Shown piece after piece: positions 38,984 to 47,963 of a stretch of 64,000 nucleotides of DNA. How positions within the stretch are numbered: position 1 is the stretch's first letter; every line of letters starts with the position of its first letter. A model generated the notes under the pieces. The model ran no database searches. It was not told the DNA's origin and was given only the letters and a program-made list of their open reading frames with translations. Origin of the DNA: Limoniibacter endophyticus. GTDB lineage: Bacteria; Pseudomonadota; Alphaproteobacteria; Rhizobiales; Rhizobiaceae. A program made the position numbers and the translations under genes. The stretch lies in assembly GCF_014652835.1 (NCBI RefSeq), contig NZ_BMZO01000005.1, forward strand, positions 257,287 to 321,286, read 5' to 3'.

Positions 38984-40381
38984 TCAGCCTGCTGCACGCG
39001 TGTTGCGCTCAACATATTCTTTTACGGTCGCAACATCGGCTGGCAGAACCTCGTATGTCTCAGTTCTGTCCATCAGGCCATCAAGCCACGTCGGAAGCGC
39101 TGGCGCAACCCCCGTCGCATCTTTTACGGCAGCGGGGAACTTGGCCGGATGCGCGGTGGAAAGAACGATCATCGGTGTCGCACTCTTCTCATCCTGTGCC
39201 GCCACATGCACGGCAGTCGCCGTGTGCGGGTCCATCAGATAAGCGTTGCGCTCCAATCCTGCCTTCATTGTGGCGGCGGCTTCCGCCTCAGTGGCGCGAC
39301 GCGCGGTGAAATCAGCGCGGACTGTGGCAAGCGTCTTTTCCTCAAGCTTGAAGGCACCGTTCTGCTTCAGTCCATTCATATAGCGACGCACCTCTGCCGC
39401 ATTACGACCGCTTGCCTCGAAAAGCAGACGCTCGAAATTCGACGAAATCTGGATATCCATGGATGGGGATGTCGTGGCGACGACACCTTCCATGCGATAT
39501 TCGCCGGTAGCCAGCGTACGGGCGAGGATATCATTGTCGTTGGTGGCAATGCCGAGAGACTGTATGGGGAGGCCCATACGCTTTGCACAGTAACCGGCGA
39601 GAATGTCACCGAAATTGCCGGTCGGAACAGTGAATGAGACTTTGCGGTCCGGTGCACCAAGCGACAGAGCAGAGGAGAAGTAATAGACGATCTGCGCCAT
39701 GATGCGCGCCCAGTTGATCGAGTTGACTCCCGAAAGCGCCACCCGGTCACGGAAGGCATGATCGTTGAACATGTCCTTGAGCATGTTCTGGCAATCGTCG
39801 AAATTTCCTTCGATCGCGAGGGCATGCACATTCGGAGCGGCTATCGTCGTCATCTGTCGCTGCTGCACCGGGGAGACCCGGCCATGTGGGAAGAGGATGA
39901 CGATATCGGTGCGATCGCGGCCAGCAAAGGCATCGATCGCGGCACCGCCTGTATCGCCGGATGTCGCGCCGACTATTGTGGCACGCTGGCCGCGCATCTC
40001 CAGGATATGATCCATCAATCGAGCCAGGAACTGCATCGCCACATCCTTGAAGGCGAGCGTCGGGCCGTGAAAAAGTTCAAGGATGTAACTATTCTCGTCA
40101 GACTGGACGAGAGGACAGACCGCATCGTGGCGGAAAGTCGCGTAGGCGTCCTCAACTATCTTGCGGAAATCGTGCTCATTGATTTCGTCGCCGAGAAAGG
40201 GCGTCAGAACGCGAATTGCGAGTTCCGGGTAGGACAGGCCGCGCATCCCGCGAATGTCCTGGAGACTGAACTGCGGAAAACTCTCGGGAAGATAGAGCCC
40301 GCCGTCGCGCGCAAGGCCCGCCAGGACGGTATCGCAAAAGCCGAGGGAGGGAGCTTCGCCGCGGGTGGAAATATATCGCAT
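38984..40381 (-). CDS. thrC: Threonine synthase
   Basis: 465 residues from ATG 40381. PLP enzyme that turns O-phosphohomoserine into threonine. The N terminus MRYISTRGEAPSLGFCDTVLAGLARDGGLYLPE is the typical ThrC opening; the PLP lysine is in HGPTLAFKDVAMQFLARL, and TSGDTGGAAIDAFAGR and TVPTGNFGDILAGYCAKRMGLP bind the phosphate. It is the long (type II, fungal-like) form. The M16 peptidase gene follows. A perfect palindrome lies upstream (40423-40438). Confidence 0.96.
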   Translation of the reverse strand: MRYISTRGEAPSLGFCDTVLAGLARDGGLYLPESFPQFSLQDIRGMRGLSYPELAIRVLTPFLGDEINEHDFRKIVEDAYATFRHDAVCPLVQSDENSYILELFHGPTLAFKDVAMQFLARLMDHILEMRGQRATIVGATSGDTGGAAIDAFAGRDRTDIVILFPHGRVSPVQQRQMTTIAAPNVHALAIEGNFDDCQNMLKDMFNDHAFRDRVALSGVNSINWARIMAQIVYYFSSALSLGAPDRKVSFTVPTGNFGDILAGYCAKRMGLPIQSLGIATNDNDILARTLATGEYRMEGVVATTSPSMDIQISSNFERLLFEASGRNAAEVRRYMNGLKQNGAFKLEEKTLATVRADFTARRATEAEAAATMKAGLERNAYLMDPHTATAVHVAAQDEKSATPMIVLSTAHPAKFPAAVKDATGVAPALPTWLDGLMDRTETYEVLPADVATVKEYVERNTRAAG

Positions 40382-40422
40382 GGGTCTCTCGAAAGGTGGC
40401 ATTTGTTGCGCGCCACTATCCC

Positions 40423-40438
40423 TATGTAAAATTACATA
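40423..40438. promoter_or_regulatory. Perfect palindrome upstream of thrC
   Basis: TATGTAA and TTACATA flank two A residues, 42 bases before the thrC ATG. On the minus strand it overlaps a candidate promoter (TTGATA, then ATAGTG at 17 bases), so it could be an operator. Not supported by any known factor. Confidence 0.35.
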
Positions 40439-40466
40439 TCAAGCGTCGCATTTTCATTCGCTGCTT

Positions 40467-40537
40467 GCTATAGAGCAAATCCAGTGACGTTGGAAACCGG
40501 TTTTGCGTCCGGAGTTGCGTGAAAACAAAGAGATAGG
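40467..40537 (+). repeat. Probable dispersed intergenic element in the thrC/lipoprotein gap
   Basis: The stretch GAGCAAATCC ... GGTTTTGCGTCCGG ... TTGCGTGAAAACAAAG resembles a short sequence I recall as repeated in intergenic regions of Rhizobiales genomes. Only one copy was noticed in this window, so the repeat status rests on memory. No gene lies in the 224-base gap. Confidence 0.35.
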
Positions 40538-40605
40538 ACAAAGCCGAGAGCAGATGAGAAAAATACTCTGCCCGGATTGTCGGCTCGGTGAGAGGAAACG
40601 ACGCG

Positions 40606-41193
40606 ATGGTGAGTAAAAAGCTCGAACTTTTGCGCTCTTGCGCGCTGGGTGCAACGGCACTGCTCCTGGCAGCCTGCCAGTCTGGCGGAAGTGGTACGGC
40701 CCTTTCCGAGGCTTCAGGGAGCGCAGCCAGTCAGCCCGCGCAGGCGGTTGAAGGACAGGTTCTGCAAAGCGACCTGATGGGCTTTTGCCCGCAGGTGCAG
40801 CTCCGGGAAGGAACGGCCTATTTCAACACTTATGAACGTGGCGGCGAGGGCGACTCATCGCGCATCATCTATCAGGCTTCGATTACCGACGTAACGCGTA
40901 GCTGCAATCGCGCTAACGGCCAGCTCAATATGACCGCTGCCGTTGCTGGTCGCGTCATCAGCGGCCCGAAGGGCGGCGCTGGCACGGTAAGCATGCCGAT
41001 CCGCATAGCCGTGGTGCAGGGCGACCAGGTGCTCTATTCCAAGGTGTTTCAGCATCAGACCGCAATGGACGGCTCCGGAGCTAAACAATTCGTCTTCACC
41101 GATACGGGAATTTCAATTCCGATTCCGTCCAATCGTAACGTGGCGATCTTCGCAGGTTTTGACGAAGAAGCGACGAAAACGACCTCCAGATAA
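40606..41193 (+). CDS. Lipoprotein of unknown function
   Basis: 195 residues from ATG 40606, with AGAGGA about nine bases upstream. The signal peptide ends in the lipobox LAAC (residues 21-24), so Cys24 should be acylated; S25-like residues Gln-Ser follow, which favour outer-membrane sorting. The mature domain has beta-rich segments such as IIYQASITDVTRSCNRANGQL and AVAGRVISGPKGG, and two Cys. I do not recognise a named family; similar small lipoproteins occur in Brucella. A GTG at 40588 is a weaker start. It converges on an MFS gene. Confidence 0.8.
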   Translation: MVSKKLELLRSCALGATALLLAACQSGGSGTALSEASGSAASQPAQAVEGQVLQSDLMGFCPQVQLREGTAYFNTYERGGEGDSSRIIYQASITDVTRSCNRANGQLNMTAAVAGRVISGPKGGAGTVSMPIRIAVVQGDQVLYSKVFQHQTAMDGSGAKQFVFTDTGISIPIPSNRNVAIFAGFDEEATKTTSR

Positions 41194-41199
41194 AGCCAG

Positions 41200-41237
41200 G
41201 AAGAAAGCGTCGGGAATGATTTCGGACGCTTTTCTTC
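41200..41237. terminator. Bidirectional terminator between the lipoprotein and MFS genes
   Basis: GAAGAAAGCGTC at 41200-41211 pairs with GACGCTTTTCTTC at 41225-41237 with one bulged base. The loop is 13 bases and the 3' arm is T-rich. It ends the lipoprotein gene and overlaps the stop of the MFS gene. Confidence 0.65.
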
Positions 41238-42426
41238 ATGCCCTGCTCGTCTTTTCCTTCGTATGCCAGACCAAAGGCACGAGGATGAGGGCGACGATTG
41301 GAAGGACGAACCAGTTCAGGCTTGCCCATCCTGATGAGCTGAGAAGTGCACCGGAGGAGAAGGAAGCAATGGCCACCGTTCCAAAGACGATGAAGTCATT
41401 GGTGCCTTGCACCTTCGTTCGTTCTTCCGGCGTATGGCAATCTGTTACCATTGCGGTGGCGCCAAGGAAGCCGAAGTTCCAGCCCAGGCCGAGCAGGATG
41501 AGCGATATCCAGAAATGCCCGATATCGACGCCGGCCAGAGCCACCATGGCGGAACATCCGATAATGGCCAGGCCGATTGCCGTTATGCGCTCCTTGCCAA
41601 ATCTGACCATAAGGGGCCCTGTGAGGAAGCTAGGTGCGAACATGGCGAGCACATGCCATTGAATGCCGAGTGCGGCGTGATCTACAGAATGCCCCATGCC
41701 GACCATGGCGATCGGAGCGGCCGTCATCAGGAAGGTCATCAGGCCATAGCTAACCAGTCCCGCGGCGACAGCCAGTAGATAGCGTGGTGACAGCAGGATT
41801 TCCCTCAAAGGACGACCGCCGGAAGCCGTGGCGCCTTCGCGTTTTGCGGGGGGCGGCTTGCGCAGCAGGAAAAGCACGGGAATCGCCAGCAGAGCCAAGG
41901 CGGCCTGGCTGAGAAAGCTGCCCGCGAACGGCACGCCCGGAACGCTTTCCCTCGTCCAGATAACCAGTTGAGGGCCGATAATCGCAGCTGCCAGACCGCC
42001 CACCATGACGGCGGAGATGGCGATACCTTTCATAGGGCCTTCAATGCCATCGGTGGCAGCAAAGCGGTAACTCTGGACGTAGGACGAATAAAAGCCCGAC
42101 GCGAATGTACCCGCGCAGAATACGAGAAACGACGCCCAGTAGATGCCGATCGTGGCAATGAGGCCGGCTGAGAGACCGACGGTGGCGCCGAGAAGATAGC
42201 CGCTCCGGCGACCGAAACGGCGCATCACATAGGCTGCCGGAAGCGTGCCGAGTGCAAGGCCAAGATTATAGACGCTGACCGGTAGCGTGACCAATGTCGG
42301 GTCGCTCGACAGTTTCTGGCCGACAAGCCCTCCCAGGGAGATGATGATCGGACCGCTTGATGCGCCGAGAGCCTGCGCGCAAGCAAGGAGAATGATGTTT
42401 TGCTTCAGCGCGTTCTCGCCGTGCAT
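41236..42426 (-). CDS. MFS transporter
   Basis: 396 residues with about twelve hydrophobic helices and a long cytosolic loop in the middle (RKPPPAKREGATASGGRP). The loop 2-3 motif is YVMRRFGRRSGYLLGA, the A-like motif of the major facilitator superfamily. It lies in the inner membrane; the substrate cannot be assigned. LEIILLACAQALGASSGPIII at the N terminus resembles uncharacterised YfcJ-like carriers. The start ATG is at 42426. The 133 bases before it (42427-42559) show nothing I can support. Confidence 0.9.
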   Translation of the reverse strand: MHGENALKQNIILLACAQALGASSGPIIISLGGLVGQKLSSDPTLVTLPVSVYNLGLALGTLPAAYVMRRFGRRSGYLLGATVGLSAGLIATIGIYWASFLVFCAGTFASGFYSSYVQSYRFAATDGIEGPMKGIAISAVMVGGLAAAIIGPQLVIWTRESVPGVPFAGSFLSQAALALLAIPVLFLLRKPPPAKREGATASGGRPLREILLSPRYLLAVAAGLVSYGLMTFLMTAAPIAMVGMGHSVDHAALGIQWHVLAMFAPSFLTGPLMVRFGKERITAIGLAIIGCSAMVALAGVDIGHFWISLILLGLGWNFGFLGATAMVTDCHTPEERTKVQGTNDFIVFGTVAIASFSSGALLSSSGWASLNWFVLPIVALILVPLVWHTKEKTSRA

Positions 42427-42559
42427 ATTCAGGTCCTCGGGCGGGGATCGACTTCAGATCTCTACCGGCCCGACAGCGCAGGCGCAACGTTGATCCTGCG
42501 TGGCCAGACGGGAGATAGCACGACCGACTAATGCTGCGGGATCCAGGCAGACGTCGTTC

Positions 42560-43243
42560 CTATTCGCTCCACTCGCTCATCGCCTCGATGGTGGCGTTGA
42601 AATCATTCCAGCGCGAGATCACCGTTTCAGCGCCTGCATCCGTAAGCGAATCCGCATGTCCGGCCTGCGTGTGGCTGCCGCCTGTATATCCCAGTACCCG
42701 CATCTGTGCGCCGCGCGCGGCATGCACGCCGTGCACCGAATCCTCGACGACGATGATCTTTTCGGGCGAGACACCGAGTGTTTTCGCCGCGTGAATATAG
42801 CCGTCAGGATCGGGCTTAGGACGTTTCACAGGCTCTTCCACCGCGGAGAAAATGCGGCCCTCGAACAGGTCGAAGAGGTTGGATTTTTTGAGCATCATCT
42901 CAATGCGCCTGGTGGGTGAATTCGAGCAGATGGCGCGAGGGATCGGGCTGGCGGCAATCGCTGCACGGGCACCTTCGGTTGCCTTGATCTCGCGCTCGAG
43001 CCGTTTTTCCAGCTCCGCCTGCATTTCATCGATCATCGATGCCTGGAAGGGGATTTCTGCGTGCTTCTCGACCTCAATCAGCATGTCCCGGAAGACCATG
43101 CCCGAATATCGCTCCAGAATCTCGTCCTCGTCGATGGGGTGACCGGCCTTGGTCAGCATGTGCGCTCGTACGCGAGCGGCAATGATTTCGGAATCGACGA
43201 GAACGCCGTCGCAGTCGAAGATGATGAGTTCGGGAGCCGGCAT
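42560..43243 (-). CDS. HAD family hydrolase (beta-phosphoglucomutase/GPH-like)
   Basis: 227 residues from ATG 43243. The four HAD motifs are visible: IIFDCDGVLVDSE (nucleophile Asp), AICSNSPTRR (motif II Ser), the Lys in PVKRPKPDPDGY and IVVEDSVHGVHAARGA (motif IV). The alpha-helical cap after motif I places it in subfamily I. Substrate unknown; probably a sugar or glycolate phosphate. Two in-frame ATGs exist; that at 43243 has AGG eight bases upstream. It is divergent from ccrM across 206 bases. Confidence 0.88.
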   Translation of the reverse strand: MPAPELIIFDCDGVLVDSEIIAARVRAHMLTKAGHPIDEDEILERYSGMVFRDMLIEVEKHAEIPFQASMIDEMQAELEKRLEREIKATEGARAAIAASPIPRAICSNSPTRRIEMMLKKSNLFDLFEGRIFSAVEEPVKRPKPDPDGYIHAAKTLGVSPEKIIVVEDSVHGVHAARGAQMRVLGYTGGSHTQAGHADSLTDAGAETVISRWNDFNATIEAMSEWSE

Positions 43244-43370
43244 GGAAATACCTGTCATGTCTGGAATGGGTGAGCCGACCTTACCTATTGAAGGGACAAA
43301 AGAAAAGCAGCGCGTTCTCGGCCCTTGTCGCTTTTGGAGGCCGGGCTTCATCATTTGTTTACGCTGTTCG

Positions 43371-43378
43371 GTAACCAT
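43371..43378. promoter_or_regulatory. Possible CtrA half-site in the ccrM upstream region
   Basis: GTAACCAT matches the CtrA half-site TTAACCAT in seven of eight positions, 72 bases before the ccrM ATG. CtrA control of ccrM is known in Caulobacter and was reported for Brucella; this site is an inference. No GANTC is present in the last 120 bases before the gene. Confidence 0.35.
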
Positions 43379-43428
43379 AACAGCGAGTTAAAGGGTGCTT
43401 CGGCGAGTGCGGAAGTTGCCTTTCATAG

Positions 43429-44583
<1,155 letters not shown>

Positions 44584-44603
44584 AAGTACAGAAATCATTG
44601 AAA

Positions 44604-44640
44604 CTGAAGAACCGGCGCATCCGATGCGTCGGTTCTTCAG
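44604..44640. terminator. Strong hairpin after ccrM
   Basis: A 17-pair stem with one G-T pair, left arm 44604-44620 beginning CTGAAGAACCGG, right arm 44624-44640 ending GGTTCTTCAG, and a three-base loop. No clean T run on the plus strand; on the minus strand TTTCAATG follows. It likely terminates ccrM and possibly the opposing HAD gene. Confidence 0.7.
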
Positions 44641-44762
44641 CATTGGATGCATAGAGAGAAATAAAACCAAAGGTTCAGTAACGCCAGGTATCCCCACCGG
44701 CCGTGTCAGCCGATGGGAAAGTGGAGCGAATGAAGCGGCTCTGCATATGCAGCACCGCTTTT

Positions 44763-45371
44763 CTAAACCACTCCATATTCGGCCAGGTCCTTTTTCAATT
44801 TGTTCGCATCTGTGAAAAGAGCAGCCTTCCAGCCTGCTTGTCTGGCACCCTCGACATTGGCAGCGGAATCATCAACGAAAAACGTTTTCGCGGGATCGAG
44901 GCCGAAGCTCCGGGCGTGATGCTCATAGATCGCGACGTCCGGTTTGATGAGTTTGACATCGCCCGAGACGGTGACGCCGCGTGGCTTTTTCAGGAACGAA
45001 AAGATTTCCTGCGCCTGACGGAAAGTGTCAGAGGCGAAATTGGTGAGCAACGTTACGTCGCGGCCGTCGGCGATCAGCTTCTCCAGGATCTCCACGCTGT
45101 CATCATAGGCGTGTGGGACCATCTCGTGCCAATGCTTGCGGAAATTGCGAATATTTTCTTCGTGGCTTGGATGCTCCGCGATCAGCAGTGCTTCTGCTTC
45201 TTCCCACGTGCGGCCGCGGTCCTGCTCAATGTTCCATGCGACGGTGCAGACCTCTTCAAGAAACGCCAGACGCTGCGCTTCGTTCGGGATCAGACGGCGG
45301 TAAGGAATATGCGGATCATAATGGATGAGGACTTTGCCAATGTCGAAGACGATATGATCGATTTGCGTCAT
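44763..45371 (-). CDS. HAD family hydrolase (YihX-like)
   Basis: 202 residues. HIVFDIGKVLIHYDP carries the first Asp of the HAD nucleophile; TLLTNFASD is motif II, the Lys is in VKLIKPDVAIYEHH, and FFVDDSAANVEGARQAGW is motif IV. The pattern resembles the haloacid/alpha-D-glucose-1-phosphate phosphatase YihX. Its ATG overlaps the stop of mutY by four bases, so it is the second gene of that transcript. The partnership with a DNA glycosylase suggests dNTP or nucleotide cleaning, but nothing in the sequence proves this. Confidence 0.88.
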   Translation of the reverse strand: MTQIDHIVFDIGKVLIHYDPHIPYRRLIPNEAQRLAFLEEVCTVAWNIEQDRGRTWEEAEALLIAEHPSHEENIRNFRKHWHEMVPHAYDDSVEILEKLIADGRDVTLLTNFASDTFRQAQEIFSFLKKPRGVTVSGDVKLIKPDVAIYEHHARSFGLDPAKTFFVDDSAANVEGARQAGWKAALFTDANKLKKDLAEYGVV

Positions 45372-46486
45372 GCTTGCTTGATGCTCCTTTTCGTTGCCGA
45401 GGGTATGGCAGCCTCAATTGCTTTTTTCATGACAGTCGGCAGCGCTTCCTCATGAATTTCGGTGATTGGAGTCCACCAGCCGTTCTGGATTACCATGTCG
45501 GGCACCGAGGCGTGATACACGTCCAGCCGTAGCTCGAAATGCGTGAAGACGTGCTTGACCTGACCGCTGAAGCGCCAGGCTGCCGCGAAAGGTGCGGAAT
45601 TTGTACTCGTATCGCCATCCTGTTTGGCGGTCCATGCGGTAGTGGGGACTTCCGCCATTTCTGCCAGGAGGCCGCTTGAAGGACGTTTGCGCAAAAGCAC
45701 GGCACCGTCGCTGCGTTGGGCGACGAAGGCGGCGCCCTGTCGCGACGGCCTTTCCTTCTTCGGCGCCTTTAGCGGATAGCGTTCCGGGTCGGTCTGGCGC
45801 AATGCTAAGCAATCGTCGCGTAACGGGCAGTGCAGGCAGACGGGACGTTTCGGCGTACAGATCGTGGCCCCGAGATCCATCATGGCTTGCGCAAAATCGC
45901 CGGCTCGCGCTTCCGGCATGGTAGCGGCCACCAGCTCTCGGATTTCCGGCTTGGCAGCGGGCAGGGGTGTCTCGACGGTGAAAACGCGCGAGATGACGCG
46001 CTCGACATTGCCATCGACCACGGCTGCCGGAATGTCGAATGCAATGGAAGCAATGGCGGCCGCCGTATAATCGCCGATGCCGGGCAGCGCTTTCAGTGCT
46101 GCTTCCGATTCGGGGAACTTGCCCTGATGCGCGGCGACGACAAGATCGGCACATTTCTTCAGGTTGCGGGCGCGCGAATAGTAACCCAGCCCCGCCCACG
46201 CCTTCATGATGTCGTCGGGGTCGGCGGCTGAAAGCTCGGTGATCGTCGGCCAGCGTTCGGTGAATTTGCGGAAGTAGGCTTTGACGGCCTCAACCGTTGT
46301 CTGCTGCAACATGATCTCGGACAGCCAGACGCGGTAGGGATCCGCGCGCTCCCCCTTGGCATGGGCAGCGGGAGTGGTGCGCCACGGTAGATCGCGATGA
46401 TGGCGGTCATACCAGTCGAGGAGCTTCTGCCCCAGAAGAGGTTGCGGACACGGTGATTTGCTGGCTGTCGGAGGTGAGGCTGGCAT
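45368..46486 (-). CDS. mutY: A/G-specific adenine DNA glycosylase
   Basis: 372 residues. Removes adenine opposite 8-oxoguanine. The helix-hairpin-helix loop LPGIGDYTAAAIASIAFD holds the catalytic region with the Asp in VVDGNVERVISR; the 4Fe-4S cluster Cys are in CTPKRPVCLHCPLRDDC (C-x6-C-x2-C-x5-C). A NUDIX-like C-terminal domain (about 235-360) recognises 8-oxoG. The N-terminal LPWRTTP and EIMLQQTTVEAV are typical. It is divergent from the DUF721 gene across 48 bases. Confidence 0.96.
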   Translation of the reverse strand: MPASPPTASKSPCPQPLLGQKLLDWYDRHHRDLPWRTTPAAHAKGERADPYRVWLSEIMLQQTTVEAVKAYFRKFTERWPTITELSAADPDDIMKAWAGLGYYSRARNLKKCADLVVAAHQGKFPESEAALKALPGIGDYTAAAIASIAFDIPAAVVDGNVERVISRVFTVETPLPAAKPEIRELVAATMPEARAGDFAQAMMDLGATICTPKRPVCLHCPLRDDCLALRQTDPERYPLKAPKKERPSRQGAAFVAQRSDGAVLLRKRPSSGLLAEMAEVPTTAWTAKQDGDTSTNSAPFAAAWRFSGQVKHVFTHFELRLDVYHASVPDMVIQNGWWTPITEIHEEALPTVMKKAIEAAIPSATKRSIKQA

Positions 46487-46534
46487 GATAGAAGGTTGTT
46501 ATAGATACATGCACGGAAATGAAAGTGCCGGACC

Positions 46535-47038
46535 ATGGCAGCAAATGAACGACGCAGCAATCCGGTGGCGGTAGCCGACCTCGCCACAAGTATTCTGGAT
46601 CCGCTGTTGCGCAAGCGTGCCGGAATGTCTGTCGCGCTCGTTCAATCCTGGGAAGAGATCGTCGGCCCCCGACTGAGCAAGTCCAGTCGCCCGGAAAAGA
46701 TCGTCTGGGCACGCCGCCGGCACCCTGATGACCCGTTCGAACCTTCGTTGCTGGTTATTGCCTGCGAAGGCATCGCAGCGCTGCATATTCAGCATGAGAC
46801 GAGGGAGGTCATCTCCCGCGTCAATGCTTTCATGGGCTTCAATGCCATTGGCCGCATCCGTATCGTGCAAAAGCCGCTCATTCACTATACCCAGAAGAAG
46901 AAGCCCGAAATGCGTCCCTTGCAGCGGGACGAGAAGCAGAAGGTCGAGGCATTGTGTGCCGGTATTGAAAACGATGATCTGCGCGCCTCCCTCGAACGGC
47001 TGGGCCAGACCATCAAGGCTGCAAAGACAGTCCGTTAA
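46535..47038 (+). CDS. DUF721 (DciA-like) protein
   Basis: 167 residues. The N-terminal part, VADLATSILDPLLRKRAGMSVALVQSWEEIVGPRLSKSSRPEKIVW in spaced blocks, is the DUF721 domain. In many bacteria DUF721 proteins are DciA, the loader of the replicative helicase DnaB, which replaces DnaC. The C-terminal half (about 100-167) is basic and helical. The place between mutY and the DsbA-like gene is common in Rhizobiales. The role in helicase loading is inferred from the family. Confidence 0.82.
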   Translation: MAANERRSNPVAVADLATSILDPLLRKRAGMSVALVQSWEEIVGPRLSKSSRPEKIVWARRRHPDDPFEPSLLVIACEGIAALHIQHETREVISRVNAFMGFNAIGRIRIVQKPLIHYTQKKKPEMRPLQRDEKQKVEALCAGIENDDLRASLERLGQTIKAAKTVR

Positions 47039-47207
47039 CTGAAATGGCTTTGATCGCGTGAATGTGATGCATTAAAACGCAATGCTGAATTACGGTTATC
47101 GGCACTTGCCGTAATTGCTTCACGCTGTTGATGTTTAAAGGCTTGCAACACATGTTGCAGTGACACGACGCCCGGTAGCGGGCTGGCCATATTGAAGGTG
47201 TATCTGA

Positions 47208-47900
47208 ATGCAGAGTTTTATTTCCCGCCGCGCCGTTCTCACCTCGCTTGGTGGCATTTCCGCCGTTGCCGTGCTGGCGGGTTGCAGTGACAGCGATGCA
47301 CAAGGCTCATCTTCTGGTGCGGCTGCCGCCGAGGCACCGGCTGCCGAAGGTACCGTCGACGTAGCCAAGCTTATGGAGGTGCCGGAAGGCAGTCTGCCTG
47401 ATTTGGCATATGGGAAGGACGATGCGCCTGTCACCGTTGTCGAGTATGCCTCGCTCACCTGCTCGCATTGTGCCGCCTTCCACCGGGATACTTGGCCGAC
47501 GGTCAAGGAAAAATACGTCGATAGCGGCAAGGTTCGCTTCATTATCCGTGAATTTCCGTTCGATCCGTTGGCGACCGCCGGCTTCATGGTCGCCCGCTGC
47601 TCGGAAAGCAACCGCAACGCGCTCGTGGATACGTTGTTCGACAAGCAGGCTGACTGGGTAGTATCGCAGGGCGCGAGCGAAAAGCTGCTCGGAATCGCTC
47701 GACTGGCCGGTATTTCACAGGAGAAATTCAACGCCTGCTTGACGGACCAGGCGCTTGCCGGTCAGGTACAGGCAGTGCAGCAGCGTGGACAGTCGGAATT
47801 CGGCGTCAATGCCACGCCGACATTCTTCATCAATGGCAATAAGTACTCCGGAGCTCTCTCGGTTGACCAGATGTCGGCCATCATCGACAGCATGCTCTGA
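47208..47900 (+). CDS. DsbA family thiol oxidoreductase lipoprotein
   Basis: 230 residues. The signal shows both a twin-arginine-like start (ISRRAVLTS, Arg7-Arg8) and a lipobox LAGC with Cys26, so it may be exported by Tat and then anchored to a membrane. A Ser/Ala/Gly linker follows. The thioredoxin-fold domain has the active site CSHC at 85-88 in YASLTCSHCAAFHRDTWP and the cis-Pro loop NATPTFFINGNKYSG. It probably forms or shuffles periplasmic disulfides. smc follows after 63 bases. Confidence 0.9.
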   Translation: MQSFISRRAVLTSLGGISAVAVLAGCSDSDAQGSSSGAAAAEAPAAEGTVDVAKLMEVPEGSLPDLAYGKDDAPVTVVEYASLTCSHCAAFHRDTWPTVKEKYVDSGKVRFIIREFPFDPLATAGFMVARCSESNRNALVDTLFDKQADWVVSQGASEKLLGIARLAGISQEKFNACLTDQALAGQVQAVQQRGQSEFGVNATPTFFINGNKYSGALSVDQMSAIIDSML

Positions 47901-47963
47901 CACTGATTCTTCAGTGAGCCATTCCGGCTGCTTATTTTCTGGCTGGTCACAAGGTGGCCGGCC

